From NCBI GenBank assembly GCA_902570425.1, contig CACFYB010000001.1, positions 124,001 to 188,000 on the forward strand: a DNA stretch of 64,000 bases, written 5' to 3'. A program made the translations under genes and the position numbers. The notes below the pieces were generated by a model. It worked only from the letters and a program-made list of their open reading frames with translations. It made no database searches and was not told where the DNA came from. Positions 12,064-21,723 of the stretch are shown in pieces (the stretch's first letter is position 1; every line of letters starts with the position of its first letter). Origin of the DNA: an uncultured Pelagibacteraceae bacterium. GTDB lineage: Bacteria > Pseudomonadota > Alphaproteobacteria > Pelagibacterales > Pelagibacteraceae.

Positions 12064-12064
<1 letters not shown>
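10814..12064 (-). CDS. proA: gamma-glutamyl phosphate reductase
   Basis: ProA reduces gamma-glutamyl phosphate to glutamate semialdehyde, the second step of proline synthesis, using NADPH. The 416-residue length fits. Recognisable blocks are PIGIIGVIYESRPNVT, SGNALILKGGKEA, IIPRGGKKLV, the catalytic Cys in AICGATET, and the C-terminal [21 protein letters not shown]. It overlaps proB by one base upstream and nadD by 20 bp downstream, so proB-proA translation is probably coupled, which suits an unstable shared intermediate. Confidence 0.96.
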
Positions 12065-14158
<2,094 letters not shown>

Positions 14159-14170
14159 TTAGTTGTACTA

Positions 14171-14425
14171 TTAATTGGGTTTTACTGAAACAAAAGTTCT
14201 ATCTGATTTAGTTTTTTTAAAAACTACTTTGCCTTTTATAACTGAAAATATTGAATGATCTTTGCCCATTCCAACGTTTTCACCAGGAAATATCTTTGTT
14301 CCTCTTTGTCTAACAATTATATTTCCAGGAATTACAGTTTCACCACCATACTTTTTTACCCCAAGTCTTCTTCCGGCGCTATCTCGTCCGTTTCTTGATG
14401 ATCCACCTGCTTTTTTTGTTGCCAT
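14171..14425 (-). CDS. rpmA: 50S ribosomal protein L27
   Basis: L27 lies at the peptidyl transferase centre. The 84-residue protein starts [20 protein letters not shown] and continues with LGVKKYGGE and [10 protein letters not shown], the diagnostic pattern. There is no N-terminal cleavage extension of the Firmicute kind. An AGGA precedes the start by about 8 bp. It sits 13 bp after rplU and 27 bp before obgE. Confidence 0.98.
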   Translation of the reverse strand: MATKKAGGSSRNGRDSAGRRLGVKKYGGETVIPGNIIVRQRGTKIFPGENVGMGKDHSIFSVIKGKVVFKKTKSDRTFVSVKPN

Positions 14426-14438
14426 TATTTTTTCCTAA

Positions 14439-14837
14439 TTACTTACTAGTTTTCTTTTCTGTAACTTCCTTTTTTGAAGTTTTAGAAATTTTTTCAACTT
14501 CTGATAAAACTTTACCATCTTTAGAAAAAATTTTGTTTATTTTAATCATTGAATATTGTTGTCTGTGTCCGTTTTTTCGTCTCGAATTCTGTCTTCTTCT
14601 TTTTTTAAAAATTAAAACAGTCCTATTTTTACTATTTTTTATTAAATTTGCCTCAACTTTAGCACCTTCTACTGTTGGAGCTCCAATCTCAATTGCTTTT
14701 TCATCACCATACGCAAGAATTTCTTTAAACTCTATTTTAGTATCAGGTTTAGAATTCGGTAGTTTTTCAATTTTCAAGATTTCTCCTGATCTAACTTTGT
14801 ATTGTTTTCCACCTGTTTGTATTACTGCGTAAGACAT
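14439..14837 (-). CDS. rplU: 50S ribosomal protein L21
   Basis: L21 binds 23S rRNA in the large subunit. The protein begins MSYAVIQTGGKQYKV and holds the FKKRRRQNSRRKNGHRQ basic segment typical of the C-terminal half. At 132 residues it is about 30 longer than the common core, owing to a Ser/Lys-rich tail (KTSKKEVTEKKTSK at the end), as often seen in alphaproteobacteria. It is the first gene of the rplU-rpmA-obgE-... cluster, and no Shine-Dalgarno sequence is visible before its ATG. Confidence 0.97.
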   Translation of the reverse strand: MSYAVIQTGGKQYKVRSGEILKIEKLPNSKPDTKIEFKEILAYGDEKAIEIGAPTVEGAKVEANLIKNSKNRTVLIFKKRRRQNSRRKNGHRQQYSMIKINKIFSKDGKVLSEVEKISKTSKKEVTEKKTSK

Positions 14838-14863
14838 AAAGAATATTAAATTTTAATTATCGC

Positions 14864-14891
14864 AATATAATCTCAGCCAAACTATAGTCAA
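14864..14891 (-). promoter_or_regulatory. sigma70-type promoter of the rplU-rpmA-obgE cluster
   Basis: On the minus strand, TTGACT (14891-14886) and TATATT (14869-14864) are separated by 16 bp in the gap between gloB and rplU. The predicted start of transcription lies about 20 bp before the rplU ATG. Both hexamers are close to consensus (5/6 each), and this is the only long-enough gap upstream of the cluster. Confidence 0.6.
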
Positions 14892-14901
14892 GCTATATAA
14901 G

Positions 14902-15621
14902 CTAAAAATTATCCTTTAAATCCCTTAGTTTTGAAAAAGTTTCTAGATCATTTGCTTTAAGAAATATATTACATTCAAGCTCATCTTCTAAAAGAGTCGG
15001 AATAGTAGGTAGATTTTTTTTTAGATTATTTTCGATTTTAGTAATTTTTTCTTTGAGTTTTAAATTTTCAGGATCATTAGCTATACAAAAGATTGAATTT
15101 TGTATTGTGTATTCGTGTCCGCAATAGATTTCGGTATCCTTTGGAAGTTGTTTGATTTTTTTAAGAGAGTTGAACATTTGTTCATATGTACCTTCAAATA
15201 ATCTTCCACATCCAAGAGAAAATAAAGTATCACCAGTAAAAATTTTTTTTTCTTTAAAAAAATGAAAAGCAATATGTCCTGTTGTATGACCAGGAATGTG
15301 ATAAATTTTTGCCTCAAAATTATCTTTTTTCCATATTTGATTATCTTCTAATAGAATATCAATTTCTGGGATACGATCCTTATCTCCTTTAAAGCCTATT
15401 ACACTAGAATTATATTTCTTTTTCAATTCACTATTTCCACCTACATGATCGTAATGATGATGAGTATTAAGAATATATTTGAGATTTATTTTTTTCTTGT
15501 TCAAAAAATTAATTATAGGTCCTGCTTCACTAGGATCAACAACGCATGCAATCTGAGTTTTTTCATCAATAATTAAATAACTAAAATTGTCTTTCAAGCA
15601 TTTTATAATTTCAATCTTCAT
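14902..15621 (-). CDS. gloB: hydroxyacylglutathione hydrolase (glyoxalase II)
   Basis: Glyoxalase II hydrolyses S-lactoylglutathione, completing methylglyoxal detoxification. The 239-residue metallo-beta-lactamase-fold protein carries the metal motif THHHYDHVGG at about residue 52-61, IPGHTTGH, FTGDTLFSLGCGR and YCGHEYT, all expected. It begins directly after the metW stop, so it probably shares the SAM-controlled metX transcript, although a functional link to methionine synthesis is not evident. The same arrangement is known near metXW in several alphaproteobacteria. Confidence 0.9.
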   Translation of the reverse strand: MKIEIIKCLKDNFSYLIIDEKTQIACVVDPSEAGPIINFLNKKKINLKYILNTHHHYDHVGGNSELKKKYNSSVIGFKGDKDRIPEIDILLEDNQIWKKDNFEAKIYHIPGHTTGHIAFHFFKEKKIFTGDTLFSLGCGRLFEGTYEQMFNSLKKIKQLPKDTEIYCGHEYTIQNSIFCIANDPENLKLKEKITKIENNLKKNLPTIPTLLEDELECNIFLKANDLETFSKLRDLKDNF

Positions 15622-16218
15622 TTATTTCTCAATTAGGAATATTCCAAGTTCGCCAAATAGATTTTTAAAGAATAAATTTGATTTAGTTATATTAGATATA
15701 TTCTTATTTTTTAAAGCTAAAGATTTAAAAATTTTAAAACCAATTGTTTCAGAAAATTTTACAAAATCTTTAATTGTACACATATGAATATTAGGAGTAT
15801 TGTACCAATTGTGAGGTAATGAATTTGTAATTGGCATCGTGCCTTTAATTAATAAATTTAGTCTCACTTTCCAATGTCCAAAATTTGGAATAGTTATAAT
15901 AGCTTTTTTACCAATTCTTAAAAGTTCTTTGATAACTAATTCTGGGTTTATAAAAGCTTGTAAAGTTTGTCCAAGAACAACATAATCAAATGAATCGTTC
16001 GGAAATTGTTTTAAATCAAATTCCGCATTTCCTTCAATTACAGTTAATCCCTTAGCAATACAAGTTTGAACTTTTTCCTTAGAAATTTCGATACCCCTAA
16101 TGTTGGTGCTTTTATTAGCTTTTAAAAATTCCATTAAGTTTCCATCATCACATCCCACATCTAATATACTTGAATTATTTTCAATAATATCAGCAATGAT
16201 TTTATATTCAGTTTTCAT
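15622..16218 (-). CDS. metW: methionine biosynthesis protein MetW (methyltransferase fold)
   Basis: MetW is the partner of homoserine O-acetyltransferase MetX in proteobacteria, needed for full MetX activity. The 198-residue Rossmann methyltransferase-like protein has DVGCDDGNLMEFL near the N-terminus, VLGQTLQAF, and the late block HNWYNTPNIHMCTIKDF characteristic of MetW. It overlaps the metX stop by one base, which supports coupled translation. A SAM-binding glycine motif is present but catalytic methyl transfer has no assigned substrate. Confidence 0.92.
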   Translation of the reverse strand: MKTEYKIIADIIENNSSILDVGCDDGNLMEFLKANKSTNIRGIEISKEKVQTCIAKGLTVIEGNAEFDLKQFPNDSFDYVVLGQTLQAFINPELVIKELLRIGKKAIITIPNFGHWKVRLNLLIKGTMPITNSLPHNWYNTPNIHMCTIKDFVKFSETIGFKIFKSLALKNKNISNITKSNLFFKNLFGELGIFLIEK

Positions 16219-17339
16219 TATAATTTTTCTATAAAAGATTTATCTAAAAAATTTTTAACAGCTTTTAAAAATTCTGGGACATCTAGTAAAAATGAGTCGT
16301 GACCTTTATCAGATTCTATTTCAACAAAACCAACATTCGCGTTAATTGCATTTAGAGCAATAACAATTTCTTTATTCTCTTGAGTTGGATAGAGCCAGTC
16401 AGAAGTAAAAGATATAACAAAAAATTTAGTTTTTGTATTTTTAAAAGCATTAGATAGATTACCATTAAATTGTTTTACCAAATCAAAATAATCCATTGCT
16501 CTGGTTATATAAAGATAGCTATTTGCATCAAATCTATCTACAAATACTGAACCTTGATATCTTAAGTAACTTTCAATTTGAAAGTCAGCATCAAAACCAA
16601 ATTTAAGATCATCTCTTTCCTGCAACTTTCTTCCGAATTTTTCTTGAAGCCCTTTTTTTGATAAATAAGTTATATGTGCAGCCATTCGTGCAACTGCTAA
16701 TCCTTTTTCAGGTACAGTTTTTTTTAAGTTATAATTTCCATCAAGCCAATTGTGATCAGCTGTAATTGCTTGCCTACCTAGTTCGTTGAAAGCAATATTT
16801 TGAGCAGAATGATTAGATGTACAAGCAATTGGTATTGCAGTTTTAGCTTTGTCAGGAAAATTACTTACAAATTGTAAAACTTGCATACCACCCATTGAAC
16901 CTCCTACAACTGAAAAAAGTTTCTCAATACCAAAAAAGTCTAATAAATTTACTTGAGCATTCACTATGTCATTTATTGTAATGACTGGAAAATCTGTTCC
17001 ATAAATTTTTTTTGTTTTAGGATTTTCATGGCTAGGTCCAAAAGATCCCATACATCCACCAAGTACATTTGCACAAATTATAAAATATTTATTTGTATCA
17101 ATAGACTTATTTGGACCAACAGCATATGTCCACCATCCATCTTTTTTAGTTACTGGGTTTATACCAGTAACAAATTGATCTCCCGTTAAAGCATGGCAAA
17201 CCAAAATTGCATTATCTTTATTTTTATTGAGTGTTCCAAAGGTTTCATAAGCCAATGGAAAATTACTGATAGTCTGACCACAATCTAATTTTAATGGTTT
17301 TTCAATAATCAATGTTTTAATATTTTCTTTAATATTCAT
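16218..17339 (-). CDS. metX: homoserine O-acetyltransferase/succinyltransferase
   Basis: MetX activates homoserine by acylation for methionine synthesis. The 373-residue alpha/beta hydrolase has the nucleophile elbow GGSMGGMQ, the oxyanion-side segment NVLGGCMGSFGP and the catalytic His in GHDSFLLD, with the catalytic Asp in SFTSDWLYP. Whether acetyl- or succinyl-CoA is used cannot be decided by eye. The gene is preceded by a SAM-II riboswitch, so its expression should fall when SAM is plentiful. No Shine-Dalgarno sequence is seen directly before the ATG at 17339. Confidence 0.95.
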   Translation of the reverse strand: MNIKENIKTLIIEKPLKLDCGQTISNFPLAYETFGTLNKNKDNAILVCHALTGDQFVTGINPVTKKDGWWTYAVGPNKSIDTNKYFIICANVLGGCMGSFGPSHENPKTKKIYGTDFPVITINDIVNAQVNLLDFFGIEKLFSVVGGSMGGMQVLQFVSNFPDKAKTAIPIACTSNHSAQNIAFNELGRQAITADHNWLDGNYNLKKTVPEKGLAVARMAAHITYLSKKGLQEKFGRKLQERDDLKFGFDADFQIESYLRYQGSVFVDRFDANSYLYITRAMDYFDLVKQFNGNLSNAFKNTKTKFFVISFTSDWLYPTQENKEIVIALNAINANVGFVEIESDKGHDSFLLDVPEFLKAVKNFLDKSFIEKL

Positions 17340-17345
17340 ATAAGT

Positions 17346-17419
17346 GCTGATTAGTGAATTATGCGAGAAAAACTTTTTTAGCGGTTTTTTTAAAGCGCTC
17401 GCAATTCAGATAAATCAGC
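17346..17419 (-). promoter_or_regulatory. probable expression platform: sequence downstream of SAM-II complementary to the aptamer
   Basis: Downstream of the aptamer, CTCGC-AT-AATTC (17367-17356) is complementary to GAATTGCGAG inside the aptamer (17407-17398), and AATCAGC (17352-17346) is complementary to GCTGATT of the aptamer (17419-17413). Together this gives 17 base pairs in register, interrupted by a 2-base bulge and a small internal loop. The fold is incompatible with the SAM-bound aptamer and ends 6 bases before the metX ATG. The direction of the switch is an open question (see findings). Confidence 0.6.
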
Positions 17420-17423
17420 GCAT
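17371..17423 (-). ncRNA. SAM-II riboswitch aptamer upstream of metX
   Basis: Read on the minus strand, the leader contains GCGCTGATTTA, then TTGCGAGCGC, then CCGCTAAAAAAG. These are the conserved blocks of the SAM-II aptamer in the right order and spacing: P1 is formed by GCGCT (5' side) and AGCGC (3' side), and the A-rich GCTAAAAA segment forms the H-type pseudoknot with the first loop. SAM-II riboswitches are established regulators of metX/metA genes in alphaproteobacteria. It ends about 31 bases before the metX start codon. Confidence 0.93.
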
Positions 17424-17427
17424 AAAT

Positions 17428-17456
17428 TTTTTACAAGAAGTTATTTAGTATGTCAA
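17428..17456 (-). promoter_or_regulatory. promoter of metX-metW-gloB
   Basis: On the minus strand a perfect -35 TTGACA (17456-17451) is followed after 17 bp by TAAAAA (17433-17428, 4/6 match to -10). Transcription would begin near the 5' end of the SAM-II aptamer, as expected. The rest of the metX-hisC gap (17457-17540) is A/T-rich and should hold the hisC promoter; TATAAA at 17506-17511 is a weak candidate. Confidence 0.6.
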
Positions 17457-17540
17457 TTTTTTAAATATTTATATTTATAACTATGTTAAAAATTCTTATT
17501 TTAATTATAAAGGGCATAAATATTAAAAAAATTAAGTATC

Positions 17541-18617
17541 ATGAGATTTAAAAAACTAAATATCGAAGCCTATAAACCAGGGAAATCTAGTATTAAGAAA
17601 TTTAGAAAAATTATTAAACTTTCTGCGAACGAATCTGCTTTGGGCATGAGTTCAAGAGTTAAGAAAGTCATGTCTAATAAAAAGTTAAAGTTTTTTAGAT
17701 ATCCAGATGGAAAATCAAAAGAACTAAGAAATCAAATTGCAAAAAAATTTAAATGTAACAAGGATAGAATTATTTGTGGAGCAGGTTCTGATGAGGTTAT
17801 CCAAATGTTATGTCAATTATTTTTAAAACCTAAAGATGATGTAATTGTCCCACAATTTAGTTTTTTGATGTATAGAATTTATGCGAAAATAGTTGGAGCA
17901 AATGTAATATTTGCTAAAGAAATAAAATTTAAAGTATCTGTTACTGAGATAATTAAAAAAGTTACTAAAAAAACTAAGATTGTTTTTTTAGCTAATCCAA
18001 ACAATCCAACAGGGACTTATCTTACCAAACTTGAGTTAATTGAATTAAGAAAAAAATTAAGAAAAAATATCCTGTTGGTAGTAGATGATGCTTATACAGA
18101 ATATATGAAAAATCCTGATTATAAATCTGGGTTAGATTTATTTAAAAATAAAAATAATGTTTTTATACTGAGAACATTTTCAAAAATTTATGGTTTATCT
18201 TCACTACGAATTGGATGGGGGTACGGTTCAAAGAAAATTATTGATGCTCTCAATATTATTAAACCACCATTTAATGTAAATGAGGTAGCACAAAAAGCAG
18301 CGTTAGAGTCTTTAAAAGATAGTAAATTTATTACCAGATCAATAAAACACAATATTTTCTATGCAACAAAATTGAAAAACTTTTTAAGCAAGTATGATAT
18401 TAGTTCAAATAATGTTTCTGCTAATTTTTTATTATTAAATTTTATGAAATGTAAATTGAGAGCTAAGTATTTTTATAAAAAATTAAAATTAAAAGGTATT
18501 ATTTTAAGGTCTACTGAATATGGTTATAAAATGAAAAATATGTTGCGTTTAACTATTGGATCTAAAAAAGAAAATTTAGAGTTTATGAAGGCAGTGGAAA
18601 GTATTTTTAATAAATGA
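17541..18617 (+). CDS. hisC: histidinol-phosphate / aromatic aminotransferase
   Basis: A class I/II PLP aminotransferase of 358 residues. The PLP lysine is in RTFSKIYGLSSLRIGWGYG, with ANPNNPTGTYL and VVDDAYTEYM upstream, the standard HisC pattern. The stop codon overlaps the start of the prephenate/arogenate dehydrogenase gene as ATGA, so the two are co-translated. That neighbour suggests that the enzyme also, or mainly, acts as an aromatic aminotransferase in tyrosine synthesis, as shown for the tyrC-linked HisH of Zymomonas. No other his gene is in the window. Symbol hisC reflects family, not proven substrate. Confidence 0.85.
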   Translation: MRFKKLNIEAYKPGKSSIKKFRKIIKLSANESALGMSSRVKKVMSNKKLKFFRYPDGKSKELRNQIAKKFKCNKDRIICGAGSDEVIQMLCQLFLKPKDDVIVPQFSFLMYRIYAKIVGANVIFAKEIKFKVSVTEIIKKVTKKTKIVFLANPNNPTGTYLTKLELIELRKKLRKNILLVVDDAYTEYMKNPDYKSGLDLFKNKNNVFILRTFSKIYGLSSLRIGWGYGSKKIIDALNIIKPPFNVNEVAQKAALESLKDSKFITRSIKHNIFYATKLKNFLSKYDISSNNVSANFLLLNFMKCKLRAKYFYKKLKLKGIILRSTEYGYKMKNMLRLTIGSKKENLEFMKAVESIFNK

Positions 18618-19510
18618 AAAAAGTATTAATTATTGGGTGTGGGTTATTAGGATCCTCTTTAGTAAGAAGAATTTCTAGAAATAAAATAGCAAAAAAAATA
18701 TTTATTTATGAAAAATCGAAATCAAATATTTCAAAGATCAGAAAACTTAAGTTACCTGGAATAGTAGTTAATTCATTAAAGGATGGTGTGGTCAATTCAG
18801 ATCTAGTTATTTTATGCACACCTATAAGTGAGTATAAAAAGCTTATTATCAAAATTAATAAATTTATTTCATCAAAGACAATTATCACAGATATTGGTTC
18901 TTCAAAAATTGAGTCATCAAAAATTATTAAAAAGTTTTTGAAAAGAGGTGTTAATTGGATTCAAAGCCATCCAATAACAGGATCAGAAGTAAGTGGACCA
19001 GAGCATGGTAAAGAAAATATGTTCAAAGATAAGTGGTGCATTTTGATTAAAGATAAAAAAACTAACTCAAGAAATTTAAAATATTTGAACTCTTTTTGGA
19101 AAAAAGTTGGTTCTAAAACAGTCATGATGAATGTAGAAAAGCATGATAAAATTTTCTCAATTACAAGCCATCTACCTCACCTGGTTGCTTATAATTTAGT
19201 AAAATCTGCTCAAGATTTTGAAAAAAAACAAAAATACGATTTGATAAAATACAGTGCGGGTGGTTTGAGAGATTTTTCACGTATAGCAGCATCGAATGAA
19301 ATAATGTGGCGGGATATTTTTTTTGATAATAAAACAAATGTTTCAAAAGCTGTTGATATATTTATAAAAAATTTAAATTCTTTTAAAAAAGATATTAATT
19401 CGAAAAATAGTAAGTCAATTTTAAAGAAATTGATACAAACAAAAAAGGTTAGATCTAAAATCTTAAAATTAAAACAGGATATCAATAAACCTGATTTTGG
19501 CAGAAATTAA
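18614..19510 (+). CDS. tyrA: prephenate/arogenate (cyclohexadienyl) dehydrogenase
   Basis: This NAD(P)-dependent enzyme converts prephenate or arogenate towards tyrosine. The 298-residue protein has the Rossmann motif GCGLLGSSLVRR at the N-terminus, the catalytic-His block SHPITGSEVSGPEHG near residue 118-132, and SHLPHLVAYNLV and SAGGLRDFSRIAAS in the helical dimerisation domain. There is no fused chorismate mutase or ACT domain, so it is the stand-alone type. It forms a two-gene operon with the aminotransferase and its stop codon shares TTAA with the convergent NlpC/P60 gene. Confidence 0.92.
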   Translation: MKKVLIIGCGLLGSSLVRRISRNKIAKKIFIYEKSKSNISKIRKLKLPGIVVNSLKDGVVNSDLVILCTPISEYKKLIIKINKFISSKTIITDIGSSKIESSKIIKKFLKRGVNWIQSHPITGSEVSGPEHGKENMFKDKWCILIKDKKTNSRNLKYLNSFWKKVGSKTVMMNVEKHDKIFSITSHLPHLVAYNLVKSAQDFEKKQKYDLIKYSAGGLRDFSRIAASNEIMWRDIFFDNKTNVSKAVDIFIKNLNSFKKDINSKNSKSILKKLIQTKKVRSKILKLKQDINKPDFGRN

Positions 19511-20259
19511 TATTTTTTTATATTACTTACTTTTTTTACTTTTAAATTAGCTGTTCTTTTAATTAATTCTATTGTTCTATTGATAGGCATTATTATTACT
19601 TTTTTCCTCGGACCATAAGCGTGAATAAATTTAGATTTGTTTAAACATATCCCAACATGACCTTTCCAAAAAATTATATCACCTTTGTCAAGTTTTTTGT
19701 TTTTTGTCTTTTTGCAATATTTAATTTGATCTTTTGAGTCTCGTGGAAAAAAAATTCTATTATAGTAAAAATATATTTGAATTAAAGCAGAACAGTCAAT
19801 TCCATTTAAAGTTTTGCCACCCCATAAGTATTTGCTATTCAAAAATAATTTTATTATTTTTGAATAATTTTTTTCATAGTGATCAATATCTTTGGTATCC
19901 TTTTTTTTAATCCACTTATTGTTTTCAAATTCTAAATATTTTCTGTTTTCACTTAATACTGAAACACTTGAAGCAAAATAAAGAAAATTTCTCGAGGGAG
20001 AAAATTTGTTTTTTTTTTTAATATAAATTCTGGATTTTGATTTAAAAATCTTTAATTGGGGTTTAAAATTATTTCTGTATTTTTTTTTCCTAATATAACC
20101 AACATAATTATCAAAATAAGTTTTAATCTTAAGCCAATTTTTTCTTTTACTTAAAATCTTGAATTTTTCTCCATACAAAATTTGGGTACTTACTTCTGAT
20201 CTAATATGAGGCTTAGTATAGATGTTACTTACAGGAATATTTAAAAAATTATTATCCAT
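19507..20259 (-). CDS. NlpC/P60 cysteine peptidase with N-terminal SH3 domains
   Basis: A probable gamma-glutamyl-diamino-acid endopeptidase acting on muropeptides. The 250-residue protein has bacterial SH3-like segments in the first half (ILYGEKFKILSKRKNWLKI, VGYIRKKKY) and a C-terminal NlpC/P60 domain with the catalytic Cys in GIDCSALIQIYF and His in GHVGICL. There is no signal peptide, so it should be cytoplasmic, as for YkfC-like recycling enzymes. It directly follows the AmpG-like permease gene (no gap), which supports a role in degrading imported muropeptides. Confidence 0.85.
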   Translation of the reverse strand: MDNNFLNIPVSNIYTKPHIRSEVSTQILYGEKFKILSKRKNWLKIKTYFDNYVGYIRKKKYRNNFKPQLKIFKSKSRIYIKKKNKFSPSRNFLYFASSVSVLSENRKYLEFENNKWIKKKDTKDIDHYEKNYSKIIKLFLNSKYLWGGKTLNGIDCSALIQIYFYYNRIFFPRDSKDQIKYCKKTKNKKLDKGDIIFWKGHVGICLNKSKFIHAYGPRKKVIIMPINRTIELIKRTANLKVKKVSNIKKY

Positions 20260-21720
20260 TTAATTTTTAACTGGTGCTACTTTGCTAATCCAAATTATTA
20301 AAATGAGGACTGGTAAACCTAAAAAAGCTGTTAATGAGAAAAAGTATGGATATCCCATAAAATCTACCCAACCACCAGCATACCCTGCAATTAATTTTGG
20401 GACAAAAAGCATAATTGAACTAAATAATGCATATTGTGTTGCTGTAAATTTTATTGAGGTTAATCCAGACAAATAAATTACAAATGCAGCACCTGCAAAC
20501 CCACTAGATATATTATCAGCGGTAATTACAGTTATTAAAAAATTAATACTTATTGATGATATAGCTAACCAGGCGAATAATAAGTTACTTGAAGCTGCAA
20601 TTAAAGCTCCAAAAAATAAAGATTTCATTGTTCCAAATTTATAAGAACAATAACCTCCAATAAATCCACCCAGTATTGTCGCAAATACACCAAAAAATTT
20701 TGAGTAAGTTGCGATTTCTGAAATTTTATATCCTTTTTCTAAATAAAATATATTTGCCATTACTCCCATTACGATATCAGCAATTCTATAAAGAGAGATT
20801 AGAAGAAGTATTAAAAAAGCAAATTTTCCATATCTTTTTATAAAATTAAAAATTGGACCCATATAACTTTTAGAAATCTTATTTTTTGGAGCAAAATCAA
20901 TTAAGATCAATAAAAAAATTATTATAGAAGAAAAAATAAAACAGATTATTAATCTTGTTGTCGAAAAAAGAAAGCTTAATAAAACTTCTTTTTTCTCAAA
21001 AGGATTATCAATTATTGAATATAAAAATATAAAGCCTATTACTGCAACAAAAATAGAAATTAAAAATTTTACATGATTATTAGAATTAAAATTTTTTTTT
21101 AAGTTTGGTTCATCTGAAATAAATGTTGCAAAAACACCAATCAACATGAAGATGGACATTATAAGATATACTTTTTTCCAAACATTTTGATCATAAATTT
21201 CAGTTCCAAAGAAGGATGCAAGCCATAAACTTCCAGCACCAGCAACAAGCATTGCAACTCTATATCCAGCAATATACATTGATGATAAAGGACCTTGCAA
21301 TGATTGTGGGGCCGACTCAATTCTAAATGCATCAATTAAAATATCTTGTGTTGCACTGAAAAAAGCTAAAATTGTTATAAATAAAGCTGTAAAAAATAAA
21401 CTCTCTTTTGGATCTGTAAATGCTGTCAATATTAATGACACAATAATAAGGAATTGAGATAAAAGAAGCCAACTCCTTCTATGACCAAATTTTTTAAGTA
21501 TTGGTAATCTGTAATTATCTACCAATGGTGACCATAAATATTTAAAAGCATAAGCAAAACCTGCCCAACTAAACAACGTTACAGTACTTCGACTAATCCC
21601 TGCTTTTACCAACCAAACTGAAAGAGTTGAAAAAACTAAAAGTATCGGAAGACCCGATGAAAAACCTAGACAGATCATTTTCAAAGGTTTTTTTTCAAAA
21701 AAAATACTAATATTTTTCAT
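20260..21720 (-). CDS. ampG: AmpG-family muropeptide permease (MFS)
   Basis: A major-facilitator protein of 486 residues with about 12-14 hydrophobic segments. The N-terminal part (MICLGFSSGLPILLVFSTL, WSPLVDNYRLP, GHRRSWLLLSQ) is the AmpG signature. AmpG imports GlcNAc-anhydro-MurNAc peptides from the periplasm for peptidoglycan recycling. The following NlpC/P60 gene, and the AmgK/MurU genes at 39179-40812, belong to the same process. The trkH gene upstream is 3 bp away, so it may share a transcript with it. Confidence 0.87.
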   Translation of the reverse strand: MKNISIFFEKKPLKMICLGFSSGLPILLVFSTLSVWLVKAGISRSTVTLFSWAGFAYAFKYLWSPLVDNYRLPILKKFGHRRSWLLLSQFLIIVSLILTAFTDPKESLFFTALFITILAFFSATQDILIDAFRIESAPQSLQGPLSSMYIAGYRVAMLVAGAGSLWLASFFGTEIYDQNVWKKVYLIMSIFMLIGVFATFISDEPNLKKNFNSNNHVKFLISIFVAVIGFIFLYSIIDNPFEKKEVLLSFLFSTTRLIICFIFSSIIIFLLILIDFAPKNKISKSYMGPIFNFIKRYGKFAFLILLLISLYRIADIVMGVMANIFYLEKGYKISEIATYSKFFGVFATILGGFIGGYCSYKFGTMKSLFFGALIAASSNLLFAWLAISSISINFLITVITADNISSGFAGAAFVIYLSGLTSIKFTATQYALFSSIMLFVPKLIAGYAGGWVDFMGYPYFFSLTAFLGLPVLILIIWISKVAPVKN

Positions 21721-21723
21721 AAA

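Noticed and set aside
14395-14832. 145-codon open frame on the plus strand opposite rplU
   Set aside because: It is a shadow of the L21 gene: hydrophobic, low-complexity translation with no motif, fully covered by a certain gene on the other strand.
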